From an uncultured Gammaproteobacteria bacterium (GTDB lineage: Bacteria > Pseudomonadota > Gammaproteobacteria > UBA9214), in contig CAJQOV010000158.1 in NCBI GenBank assembly GCA_905480065.1, positions 1 through 8,715 on the forward strand: a stretch of 8,715 nt of DNA, in the 5' to 3' direction. Position numbers and translations under genes: made by a program. Positions 1 to 6,090 of this stretch are shown here, piece by piece. The notes below the pieces were generated by a model. The model did not search any database and had not been told where the DNA came from. It saw only the letters and a list, made by a program, of their open reading frames with translations. Position 1 is the stretch's first letter. Each line of letters opens with the position of its first letter.

Positions 1-734
1 TCGAAGGTGAAATCGAACAGCTGCTTCACCTCCGGGTTGAGCCGCATCACCGGCAGCGCACGCGGCTCGCGTGACAGCTGCAGGTCGGTCTGCTCCAGGT
101 GATTCAGGTACAGGTGCGCATCACCGAAGGTGTGCACGAAATCACCGGCCTGCAGCCCGGTCACCTGCGCCATCATCTGCAGCAGCAGCGCGTAGGAGGC
201 GATGTTGAACGGCACGCCGAGGAAGATGTCCGCACTGCGCTGGTACAGCTGGCAGGACAGCCGCCCATCGGCGATATAAAACTGGAAAAACGCATGACAG
301 GGCGGCAGCGCCATATGCTCCACGTCGGCCACATTCCACGCACTGACGATGATGCGGCGCGAATCCGGGTTGTTGCGGATCTGGTCAATGACCTGGCTGA
401 TCTGGTCGATGTGGCGGCCGTCCGCGGTCGGCCAGGAACGCCACTGGTAGCCGTACACCGGGCCAAGTTCACCATTTTCGTCCGCCCACTCGTCCCAGAT
501 GCTGACCTTGTTGTCGTGCAGGTAGCGGATATTGGTGTCGCCGCGCAGAAACCATAACAGCTCATGGATGATCGAGCGCAGGTGCAGTTTCTTGGTAGTG
601 ACCAGCGGGAAGCCTGCCGACAGATCAAAACGCATCTGGTAACCGAACACGCTCAGTGTGCCGGTACCGGTACGATCTTCCTTGCGGGTACCGTGGTCGC
701 GCACGTGGCGCATCAGATCAAGATATTGTTTCAT
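1..734 (-). CDS. thyA: Thymidylate synthase (3' end outside window)
   Basis: Converts dUMP and 5,10-methylenetetrahydrofolate to dTMP and dihydrofolate in the cytoplasm, the only de novo dTMP step. The reading frame opens with ATG at 734-732 (MKQYLDLMRHV) and stays open to the left edge, giving 244 complete codons. The family length of 264 leaves about 20 residues outside. Visible landmarks are Arg21 in EDRTGTGT (dUMP phosphate binding), the RRIIVSAWN stretch with the paired arginines, and the nucleophile Cys146 in LPPCHAFFQFY (codon at 299-297), with the same number as in E. coli. SCQLYQRSADIFLGVPFNIA and GDAHLYLNH follow as in the family. It is the last visible gene of a minus-strand run, after lgt, an arrangement common in Gammaproteobacteria. 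The ATG has no good Shine-Dalgarno; the nearby upstream bases are CCTGACCCTT, and a repeat copy begins 10 nt upstream. Identity is certain; only the C-terminus is unseen. Confidence 0.98.
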   Translation of the reverse strand, partial: MKQYLDLMRHVRDHGTRKEDRTGTGTLSVFGYQMRFDLSAGFPLVTTKKLHLRSIIHELLWFLRGDTNIRYLHDNKVSIWDEWADENGELGPVYGYQWRSWPTADGRHIDQISQVIDQIRNNPDSRRIIVSAWNVADVEHMALPPCHAFFQFYIADGRLSCQLYQRSADIFLGVPFNIASYALLLQMMAQVTGLQAGDFVHTFGDAHLYLNHLEQTDLQLSREPRALPVMRLNPEVKQLFDFTF

Positions 735-744
735 AAGGGTCAGG

Positions 745-765
745 AAATGGGGTCGGTGTCAATTT
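745..765 (+). repeat. Solitary 21-bp repeat arm upstream of thyA
   Basis: This is a complete forward copy of the 21-bp arm, separated from the next copy (779-799) by only 13 nt, so it lacks the ~35-nt core found in the other units. It is probably left from recombination or deletion between neighbouring elements. It begins 10 nt upstream of the thyA start codon and so lies in the thyA 5' leader. Confidence 0.85.
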
Positions 766-778
766 AGAGGAAATCCGA

Positions 779-846
779 AAATGGGGTCGGTGTCAATTTC
801 ATGCTCTGGGAAGACATGATCATCGCGGCAAATAGGAAATGGGGTT
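779..846 (+). repeat. Repeat element A (arm, core, truncated second arm)
   Basis: A full 21-bp arm (779-799) is followed by a 35-nt core (800-834) with CTGGGAA and the 8-bp palindrome ATGATCAT (816-823). Instead of the expected inverted arm, the core is followed by a truncated forward arm, AAATGGGGTT (837-846), so the element is rearranged. The core is clearly related to those of elements B and C, with CTGG at the same offset (core positions 7-10) in all three. Confidence 0.75.
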
Positions 847-930
847 AGGAAATGGGGTCGGTGTCAATTTAACGTTCTGGCAATGCATGACTATTCTTTC
901 CATGTAAATTGACACCGACCCCATTTCCTA
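846..930. repeat. Repeat element B, 26-bp perfect inverted repeat abutting the lgt stop
   Basis: Positions 846-871 and 905-930 are perfect inverted repeats of 26 bp (the 21-bp arm plus a shared TAGG and flanking A). They enclose a 33-nt loop with CTGGCAA and ATGACTAT at the core positions seen in elements A and C. The outer edge at 928-930 is the TAG stop codon of lgt. On the lgt-thyA transcript this would form a long, stable hairpin directly after lgt. It lacks the U-tract of a normal intrinsic terminator, so an RNA-stability or processing role is as likely as termination. Confidence 0.88.
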
Positions 931-1725
931 CCAGCTGATTTTGCCGTCGGTGCGGCGGTAGGCGTAGATAAAAAACGCGATGCCGACCAGGATCATCGGC
1001 AGCGACAGCAGGTGCCCCATGGTGACCCAATCAAACGCCAGGTAACCGATGTGGGCATCCGGCTCACGCACGAATTCGATCGCAAAGCGGAATACCCCGT
1101 AGCAGATCAGGTACAGCCCGGAAACTGCCATGGTCGGGCGCGGCTTGCGCGAGAATAGCCACAGGATGATAAAAAACAGCACGCCCTCCAGCAGCAACTC
1201 ATAGAGCATGGAAGGGTGGCGCGGCTGCGCATCCACGAACGGGAACACCATGCCCCACGGCAAATCGGTGGTCCGCCCCCACAGCTCGCCATTGATGAAA
1301 TTGCCCAGTCGACCGGCGCCCAGACCAAGCGGCACCAGCGGCGCCATGAAGTCGGTGACGAGAAAGAAGGTGCGACCGGTGTGGCGTGCGTACAGCCCCA
1401 TCGCCACGAATACACCGAGCATGCCGCCGTGGTAGGACATACCGCCCTGCCAGATGCGGAAAATCACCAGCGGATCCGCCAGGAAGGCCGGAAAATTGTA
1501 GAACAGCGTGTAACCGATGCGCCCGCCGAGTACCGCGCCGAGTGCGAAGTAAAACACCAGGTCACTGATCTCCCCGGCACGCCACGCGGTCCCTTCGCGC
1601 CGGGTACGCACCACCCCCAGCCACCAGCCGAGCAGGAAGGCCACCAGGTACATCAGGCCATACCAGTGCACCTCGAGCGGACCGATCGAGATGGCTATGG
1701 GATTGATATGCGGATAGGTGAGCAT
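928..1725 (-). CDS. lgt: Prolipoprotein diacylglyceryl transferase
   Basis: An inner-membrane enzyme that moves diacylglycerol from phosphatidylglycerol to the lipobox cysteine of prolipoproteins, the first step of lipoprotein maturation. The protein has 265 residues and about seven hydrophobic segments. Family motifs are HWYGLMY (residues 20-26), GGMSYHGG (94-101, with His99 matching the essential histidine) and the Lgt signature GRLGNFINGELWGR (138-151), with its conserved arginine and asparagine. RHPSMLYE (169-176) and YGVFRFAIEFVREPD (209-223) follow as expected. The length is somewhat shorter than E. coli Lgt but normal for the family. The ATG at 1725-1723 is well supported by the conserved N-terminus (YPHINPIAISIGPLEVHWYG), but it has no Shine-Dalgarno: an inverted-repeat element starts 4 nt upstream. 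The TAG stop is shared with the edge of another copy. It lies between rlmI and thyA on the same strand, so transcription is probably joint. Confidence 0.97.
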   Translation of the reverse strand: MLTYPHINPIAISIGPLEVHWYGLMYLVAFLLGWWLGVVRTRREGTAWRAGEISDLVFYFALGAVLGGRIGYTLFYNFPAFLADPLVIFRIWQGGMSYHGGMLGVFVAMGLYARHTGRTFFLVTDFMAPLVPLGLGAGRLGNFINGELWGRTTDLPWGMVFPFVDAQPRHPSMLYELLLEGVLFFIILWLFSRKPRPTMAVSGLYLICYGVFRFAIEFVREPDAHIGYLAFDWVTMGHLLSLPMILVGIAFFIYAYRRTDGKISW

Positions 1726-1729
1726 GAGA

Positions 1730-1807
1730 AAATGGGGTCGGTGTCAATTTTAATTAGCCGTGATGATCATACCTTGCCAGTCCTTAAAATGGACACCGAC
1801 CCCATTT
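1730..1807. repeat. Repeat element C, inverted repeat filling the rlmI-lgt gap
   Basis: Arms at 1730-1750 (forward) and 1787-1807 (inverted) match at 20 of 21 positions and enclose a 36-nt core (1751-1786). Read on the minus strand, the core carries CTGGCAA and the palindrome ATGATCAT (1763-1770), matching element A closely. The element takes up nearly all of the 83-bp gap: one base separates it from the TAA stop of rlmI (1811-1809), and four separate it from the lgt ATG. In the mRNA it would fold into a long hairpin directly in front of the lgt start codon. Confidence 0.88.
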
Positions 1808-1808
1808 C

Positions 1809-2999
1809 TTATGGAACGCGGCAAAACATGGCCTTCAGGTATGCCGTTTCCGCGATGGCCGGATGTACCGGGTGATCCATGCACTGGAAACCGCGCTCCA
1901 GCAGCTGTAACTGACGCGACTGCCGACAGGCGGCCGATAACAGGATTTGCTGCAGGCGCGCTTCCGCGAGATGCATGGAGCAGGAGCATGATATCAGGAT
2001 ACCGCCCGGCTCCAACAGTTCCAGCGCCAGCTGGTTGAGCCGCGCATAGCCCTGTTCGCCCTGACGAATATCCTTGCGGCGCTTGATGAACGCCGGCGGA
2101 TCCACGATCACCACGTCAAAGCGGCGCTGTGCGCCGCGCATGGCCTGCATCACATCAAAGCCATCGCCGGCCTCGACACTGACGCCGGACAGACCGTTAT
2201 TGTGTGCACTGCGCTGCAGGACGTCCAGCGCGGTCGTGGAAGCATCCACGCAGGTCACTTCGGTGGCGCCGGCGCGCGCTGCCTGCAGCCCCCAGCCGCC
2301 GACATAGCTGAATACATCGAGCACTCGCTTGCCGGGCACGTACTTGTGCATGGCGAGCCGGTTACTGCGCTGGTCAAAGAACCAGCCGGTCTTCTGACCG
2401 CCAGCCAGCGGCACCTCGAAACTCACACCACCTTCCTGCAGCTGCACCGTGTCGGGAACCACGCCGATCTGCATGCTGCCCTGCGCAAGTCCCTCGATCG
2501 CACGCATCGGACTGTCATCCCGCAACATAATACCGGATGGCTGCAGGCATTCCTGCAACACCTCGATCAGCGTGTCGCGCACCCGCTCCATGCCCGCCGT
2601 GGTGATCTGGCACACCAGCACATCCCCATAGCGATCGACCACCAGCCCCGGCAGGCCATCGCTCTCGCCGTATACCAGCCGGTAGCAGGGGTGCGGGAAC
2701 AACCGTTCGCGTAGTTCCAGCGCAGACAGCAGTCGCCGCCGCAACAGGTCAGCATCGAAGCGCGCGTCGCCGCGCCGGCTGACCAGGCGCGCGCAGATCA
2801 GTGAATTCGGATTGACGTAGGCCGTGCCGAGCACCTTGCCGGCGGCAGACTGCACCGTCACCAGCTCGCCAGGCACCCGTTCTTTGAGCGCAGTCTTGCG
2901 CGTATCGACCTCGTTGCTGAATACCCAGAGATGGCCGGCCTGCAGCCGCCGCTCCTCGTTTTTTTTCAGCGCCAGTAATGGCAGCACGGGATTGGTCAT
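1809..2999 (-). CDS. rlmI: 23S rRNA m5C1962 methyltransferase RlmI
   Basis: An SAM-dependent cytosine-C5 methyltransferase, expected to modify C1962 of 23S rRNA in the cytoplasm. It has 396 residues, the same length as E. coli RlmI. The N-terminal PUA domain covers about residues 5-90 (LLALKKNEERRLQAGHLWVF, then GELVTVQSAAGKVLGTAYVN). The central region contains GESDGLPGLVVDRYG (111-125) and GQKTGWFFDQR (201-211). The Rossmann methyltransferase domain follows, with motif I VLDVFSYVGGWGLQAA (226-241), VDAS (251-254), motif IV DPPAF (300-304) and SCSCS (337-341), which supplies the catalytic cysteine. The ATG at 2999-2997 overlaps the stop of the upstream glycosyltransferase as ATGA, pointing to translational coupling. 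An AAGGA about 10 nt upstream is a plausible ribosome-binding site. The related paralogue RlmK is excluded by the PUA domain and single-domain length. Confidence 0.95.
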   Translation of the reverse strand: MTNPVLPLLALKKNEERRLQAGHLWVFSNEVDTRKTALKERVPGELVTVQSAAGKVLGTAYVNPNSLICARLVSRRGDARFDADLLRRRLLSALELRERLFPHPCYRLVYGESDGLPGLVVDRYGDVLVCQITTAGMERVRDTLIEVLQECLQPSGIMLRDDSPMRAIEGLAQGSMQIGVVPDTVQLQEGGVSFEVPLAGGQKTGWFFDQRSNRLAMHKYVPGKRVLDVFSYVGGWGLQAARAGATEVTCVDASTTALDVLQRSAHNNGLSGVSVEAGDGFDVMQAMRGAQRRFDVVIVDPPAFIKRRKDIRQGEQGYARLNQLALELLEPGGILISCSCSMHLAEARLQQILLSAACRQSRQLQLLERGFQCMDHPVHPAIAETAYLKAMFCRVP

Positions 3000-4675
3000 G
3001 GAACGGTGTTCCTTTGGTGTTCGGTTATGTTCGGGTTGACGGGCTGACGAGTGCTATCCATACCGGACAACCCGGCCCCGACTATGACCAGGTAGCCACT
3101 CTGGTAAGGCTGCTGAAAGATCACACCGGGGTAATCGATGTCTGACTTCTTGCCGGTCATGACCAGGTAACCATTCGGGTGCGCCTGTGTCCAGTCACGA
3201 ATCTGCGCGTCCGCGATCTCCTGCAGGGGCTGCCGCAGGCGACCGTAAAACCCGAACTGGCCGTGATAGTTTTCCGTGATGGCAACCGGCCGACCCTCGG
3301 CCTGCGCGTCCGCGATCAGGCGGCTGGCTGCCTTCAGGTCGTAGGCCGGTGCGCCAACCCGTAATACCCCGATCTCCGCGATCATGATGGTACACAGACT
3401 CAGCAACAACATGCGCACCGGGTACTGCCGTGGCCGCCCGGCCGGCAACAGCAGGTACAGCACTCCCAGTACCAGCAGCAACCCGCCCCACCATGGGCTG
3501 ACTTCATTCAACCATGCCGCCTTGCTGATCACGTACGGCGCGCGCATGCCGGCCACGCCGATCAGGACCAGCAGACCGCCCAGCAGCCAGGGGCGCTGCG
3601 CGACCGGCTGCCCCGGCATCGCCACCAGCACCCGACTGACCAGCAGGGCGAATGCCGGCAGCATCGGCAGCAGGTACTTGCCCTGCTTGCCACTGACCAG
3701 GCTGAGCAGCAGCAGCACGACCAGCATCCAGGTCACGCAGAAACGCATGCCGCGATCGCGCTGTTGCCAGGCCAACTGCGTGGCACGCCACAGCCAGGGC
3801 AGCAGGATCCAGGGGGCGAACAGCACCAGCAGCCACGGCAGGTACCACCACGCCGGGTGTGCATGGGCAAACGATTCCACCACGCGATGCACGGTCTGGC
3901 CCCAGAAAATCGCCTGCCGGTAGGCCTCGCCACCGGCCTGCGCGGCGGGTAGTGCCCAGGCCAGCACCAGTGCGGCGCCGACCAGTACGCTGAACACGCT
4001 ACCCGCATACCACGCCAGCCAGCGCGGCCGCGCCTCCGGCGCGATCCAGAGCGGGGCCAGCCAGGCCAGCGGCAATACATGCAACAGGATCACCGGACCC
4101 TTGGACAGCAGGCCGAGACCCAGGCCGACGCCGGTCAGCAACCAGCCGGCCCGGCGCCCATCCGCGGCCAGCACCACCCCGCACAACGCCAGCAGGGTAC
4201 TGGCCACCAGCAACAGGTCGATCTGTACCCAGGCGAAAAATCCGAGCAGGAATACGCAGGACAACAGCACCCCGGGAGACAACTGCGCGACACCGGCCTG
4301 GCGCGGCCACAACAACCGGGCCAGCCAGGCGGCAAGCACCAGGATCACCAGCATCAACAGCGGCGCCACCAGTCGCACCACGTGTTCATTCACACCGAAC
4401 AACCACCAGCCGGCATGGATCAGCCAGAAAAACAGCGGCGGCTTGTGGCTGTACGCTTCGCCATTCAGATACGGCACCAGGAAATCACCGCGCGACCACA
4501 TTTCCCAGGCAACCGAGGCATAGCGCAATTCGTCCACCGGGATCATCGTGCGTGTCACCAGGCCGGTCAGGGTGGCCAGCGCCCAGGCCAGCAACAGCAG
4601 CAACCAGCCGAACAGCAGTGACTGTTGCTGCACTGCGCCGGCAGGGGTGGCTTTAGGGGAAAATGTCACAGGCAT
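2996..4675 (-). CDS. ArnT-like family 39 membrane glycosyltransferase
   Basis: A polytopic inner-membrane protein of 559 residues, close to the length of ArnT (550 in E. coli), with about twelve hydrophobic segments. Enzymes of this PMT/ArnT class use polyprenyl-phosphate sugars and transfer the sugar on the periplasmic side to lipid A or other acceptors. The key evidence is the first periplasmic loop: DELRYASVAWEMW with the acidic pair Asp48-Glu49, then GDFLVPYLNGE and SHKPPLFFWL (76-85), the family's DE...GD...KPP pattern. A periplasmic C-terminal portion follows (about residues 430-559), with AITENYHGQFGFYGRL. The start is the ATG at 4675, 3 nt after the stop of the VTT gene; there is no strong Shine-Dalgarno, so coupling is likely. 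The donor sugar and acceptor cannot be read from the sequence, so I do not call it ArnT: the other aminoarabinose genes are not here. It follows a polyprenyl-phosphate-type GT2, which would supply its donor. Confidence 0.85.
   Translation of the reverse strand: MPVTFSPKATPAGAVQQQSLLFGWLLLLLAWALATLTGLVTRTMIPVDELRYASVAWEMWSRGDFLVPYLNGEAYSHKPPLFFWLIHAGWWLFGVNEHVVRLVAPLLMLVILVLAAWLARLLWPRQAGVAQLSPGVLLSCVFLLGFFAWVQIDLLLVASTLLALCGVVLAADGRRAGWLLTGVGLGLGLLSKGPVILLHVLPLAWLAPLWIAPEARPRWLAWYAGSVFSVLVGAALVLAWALPAAQAGGEAYRQAIFWGQTVHRVVESFAHAHPAWWYLPWLLVLFAPWILLPWLWRATQLAWQQRDRGMRFCVTWMLVVLLLLSLVSGKQGKYLLPMLPAFALLVSRVLVAMPGQPVAQRPWLLGGLLVLIGVAGMRAPYVISKAAWLNEVSPWWGGLLLVLGVLYLLLPAGRPRQYPVRMLLLSLCTIMIAEIGVLRVGAPAYDLKAASRLIADAQAEGRPVAITENYHGQFGFYGRLRQPLQEIADAQIRDWTQAHPNGYLVMTGKKSDIDYPGVIFQQPYQSGYLVIVGAGLSGMDSTRQPVNPNITEHQRNTVP
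3000..3012 (-). promoter_or_regulatory. Small inverted repeat in front of the rlmI start
   Basis: On the minus strand GGAAC-ACC-GTTCC lies directly before the rlmI ATG. It takes in the last bases of the possible Shine-Dalgarno (AAGGA), so it could partly hide it until ribosomes finishing the upstream gene open it. The same bases encode the last residues of the upstream protein, so chance is quite possible. Confidence 0.25.
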
Positions 4676-4678
4676 GGA

Positions 4679-5353
4679 TCAGGCGAAGTTCGCCCCGGTG
4701 TCACTGGGGCGCTGCTGACGCCGGTAGCGGCCGAACAGCCACGCGCCCAGCAACGTGGCGATCACGAACATCGCCACGGCAATCGCCAGCTGCCAGACCT
4801 CCTGCACCTGGCTGCCGCTGCCGAGCAGCGTAAACACCAGCATTTGCGGAACATAGCCGAGCGCGGAACCGAGAAAGAACGGCAGTCCACGCACCGAAAA
4901 TGCGCCGGCAGCGAGATTCACCAGAAAATTACTGCCCACCGGCAACAGCCGCAGTACCAGCGTCATGCTGAAGGTGTTGTGATGGATAAAGCGGTTCACC
5001 TCGTGCATGCGCGCCGTGGCATGGCGTTGCAGGAACCCGCGCAGCAGGTCGCGTGCAACATAGAAGGTGACGATACAACCGGCAATCGCGGCCAGCATCG
5101 ACAGCAGCAACCCGGCACCAAAGCCGAAGCCGTAACCGGCCAGAAAGGCGATCAGCTGGCGCGAGGAGCCCACGCTGATCAGCAGGCTGGCCGCCAGCAG
5201 GAACAGCAAATCGCCGGTCAGTCCACGTCCGCGCACGTAGACATCAATCCAGTGGCGGTCGATCAGGTCGCCCAGCAGCAGCGTGGCAAGCACCAGCAAA
5301 ACGATCACGGCCAGGCCTTTCAGCAGGGGTGACAACAGCGGCAGGTTATTCAA
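4679..5353 (-). CDS. VTT-domain (TVP38/TMEM64, DedA-like) membrane protein
   Basis: A small inner-membrane protein of 224 residues with about five to six hydrophobic segments. The central VTT domain shows SSRQLIAFLAGYGFGFGAG (63-81), a Gly-rich stretch entering the membrane, followed by RLLPVGSNFLVNLAAG (125-140) and FFLGSALGYVPQMLVFTLLGSG (149-170). Arg125, Pro128 and Asn136 fit the family pattern. Some distant DedA-family members translocate undecaprenyl phosphate; TVP38-type members are less well defined. Start choice: an ATG exists at 5416, but its first 21 residues (MSTCSGCGGCGAAPC...) are a cysteine-rich out-of-frame reading of the preceding GT2 gene and overlap it by 71 nt. The TTG at 5353-5351 overlaps the GT2 TAA by only 8 nt and gives a normal N-terminus, so I prefer it; no Shine-Dalgarno supports it, and TTG at 5335 is an alternative. 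Coupling with both neighbours is likely. Family is confident, function and exact start are not. Confidence 0.82.
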   Translation of the reverse strand: MNNLPLLSPLLKGLAVIVLLVLATLLLGDLIDRHWIDVYVRGRGLTGDLLFLLAASLLISVGSSRQLIAFLAGYGFGFGAGLLLSMLAAIAGCIVTFYVARDLLRGFLQRHATARMHEVNRFIHHNTFSMTLVLRLLPVGSNFLVNLAAGAFSVRGLPFFLGSALGYVPQMLVFTLLGSGSQVQEVWQLAIAVAMFVIATLLGAWLFGRYRRQQRPSDTGANFA

Positions 5354-6062
5354 TTTCGGACACCACCGGGCGCATGGTGCGGCGCCGCAGCCACCACACC
5401 CCGAACAGGTCGACAATGCCGACCCACAGCCGGTTCATCACCCCATACTTGGATTGCCCCTGGCTGCGCGGCCGGTGATTGACCTCGACCACGATCATCG
5501 CACCACCCGCGCACTTGATGAGCGCCGGCAGGAAGCGATGCATGTTGCGGAACTGTGGCAGGGCCAGGAACACACTGCGCGGGAACAGTTTCAGTCCACA
5601 GCCGGTATCGGGGCTGTCGTCGTCCAGCATGGCACTGCGCACGGCATTCGCCACCCGCGATGAAATGCGTTTCAGCGCGCTGTCGCGGCGCTGGCGCCGG
5701 TAACCGGCAACCAGTGTTACCGGGGCCGCGCTCTGCTCCATGGCCCGGTACAGTTTCATGATATCGGCAGGATCGTTCTGCCCGTCGCCGTCCAGCGTGG
5801 CAATCCACTCCGAACGCGCCGCGACAACCCCGCTGACCAGCGCAGCGCTCTGTCCGCAGCGCTCGCGATGGCGCAGTACGCGCAAGCGCGCCAGCCGGCC
5901 GCGCGCGTCCTGCAACACTGCCGGGGTACTGTCGGTGCTGCCGTCATCCACCACCACGATTTCATAATCGAGCTGGCCATCGAGCTGCCCTGCAATTTCC
6001 TCGAGCAGGCCCGCGATGGACGCGACCTCGTTCAACACCGGGATGACTACACTGAGTTCCAC
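5346..6062 (-). CDS. Family 2 glycosyltransferase, polyprenyl-phosphate sugar synthase type
   Basis: A 238-residue GT-A fold enzyme of the dolichyl-phosphate-mannose-synthase-like class, expected to transfer a sugar from a nucleotide sugar to a polyprenyl phosphate on the cytoplasmic face of the membrane. Motifs are SVVIPVLNE (4-12), the nucleotide-binding VVDDGSTD (37-44), the metal-binding region LDGDGQNDP (90-98) and QGQSKYG (201-207), typical of polyprenyl-phosphate GT2 enzymes. It lacks the C-terminal pair of membrane helices found in ArnC-type proteins; only one hydrophobic stretch near LWVGIVDLFGVWW (212-224) may attach it to the membrane. The start is GTG at 6062-6060, preceded at 5 nt by AAGGGA, with the conserved family N-terminus beginning at residue 3. 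It is the first gene of the minus-strand run and overlaps the VTT gene by 8 nt. Sugar identity is unknown. Confidence 0.9.
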   Translation of the reverse strand: MELSVVIPVLNEVASIAGLLEEIAGQLDGQLDYEIVVVDDGSTDSTPAVLQDARGRLARLRVLRHRERCGQSAALVSGVVAARSEWIATLDGDGQNDPADIMKLYRAMEQSAAPVTLVAGYRRQRRDSALKRISSRVANAVRSAMLDDDSPDTGCGLKLFPRSVFLALPQFRNMHRFLPALIKCAGGAMIVVEVNHRPRSQGQSKYGVMNRLWVGIVDLFGVWWLRRRTMRPVVSEIE

Positions 6063-6067
6063 ACCAT

Positions 6068-6073
6068 TCCCTT
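6068..6073 (-). promoter_or_regulatory. Ribosome binding site for the GT2 gene
   Basis: AAGGGA on the minus strand, 5 nt before GTG (6062-6060). It supports the GTG start, for which no in-frame ATG lies close by. An overlapping out-of-frame ATG (6067-6065) is not used by any long frame. Confidence 0.55.
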
Positions 6074-6090
6074 ACATCAAATGGGTATTA

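Larger units (their letters stand above)
743..930. repeat. Repeat cluster filling the lgt-thyA gap
   Basis: This 193-bp gap consists almost wholly of copies of one 21-bp repeat containing GGGGTCGGTGTCAATTT. Forward copies lie at 745-765, 779-799 and 850-870, a truncated forward copy at 837-846, and an inverted copy at 906-926. The four full copies are identical over all 21 bases. There is no sign of a coding gene or transposase. The pattern resembles REP/BIME-like or MITE-like units of the kind mobilised in trans by REP-associated Y1 transposases in Gammaproteobacteria; that link is inferred from repeat style and not seen here. Confidence 0.9.

Noticed and set aside
99..557. Open frames of about 150 codons on both strands over thyA (plus 99-557, minus 173-628)
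   Set aside because: Both are shadows of thyA, whose own frame runs from 734 to the left edge and keeps every catalytic residue.
846..930. Intrinsic terminator between lgt and thyA
   Set aside because: The hairpin is strong, but the stem is far longer than usual and no U-tract follows it on the minus strand. The same structure also lies between rlmI and lgt, so a dispersed repeat explains it better.
743..930. CRISPR array
   Set aside because: The copies are in both orientations, spacing is irregular (13 to 50 nt), and the spacers resemble each other, unlike CRISPR spacers. No cas gene is present.
1216..1875. A 219-codon plus-strand frame opposite lgt and through element C
   Set aside because: It is antisense to a clear lgt gene, runs through the repeat element and has low-complexity, polar content without any family resemblance.
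4079..4621. Gln- and His-rich plus-strand frame (180 codons) opposite the GT39 gene, and a similar one at 4625-5332
   Set aside because: Gln/His-rich proteins are what one gets by reading the complement of Leu- and Val-rich membrane protein genes; no start signals or domains support them.
2996..4675. Naming the GT39 gene arnT
   Set aside because: The fold and first-loop motifs match the ArnT class, but none of the aminoarabinose synthesis genes is nearby and the sugar cannot be read from the sequence.
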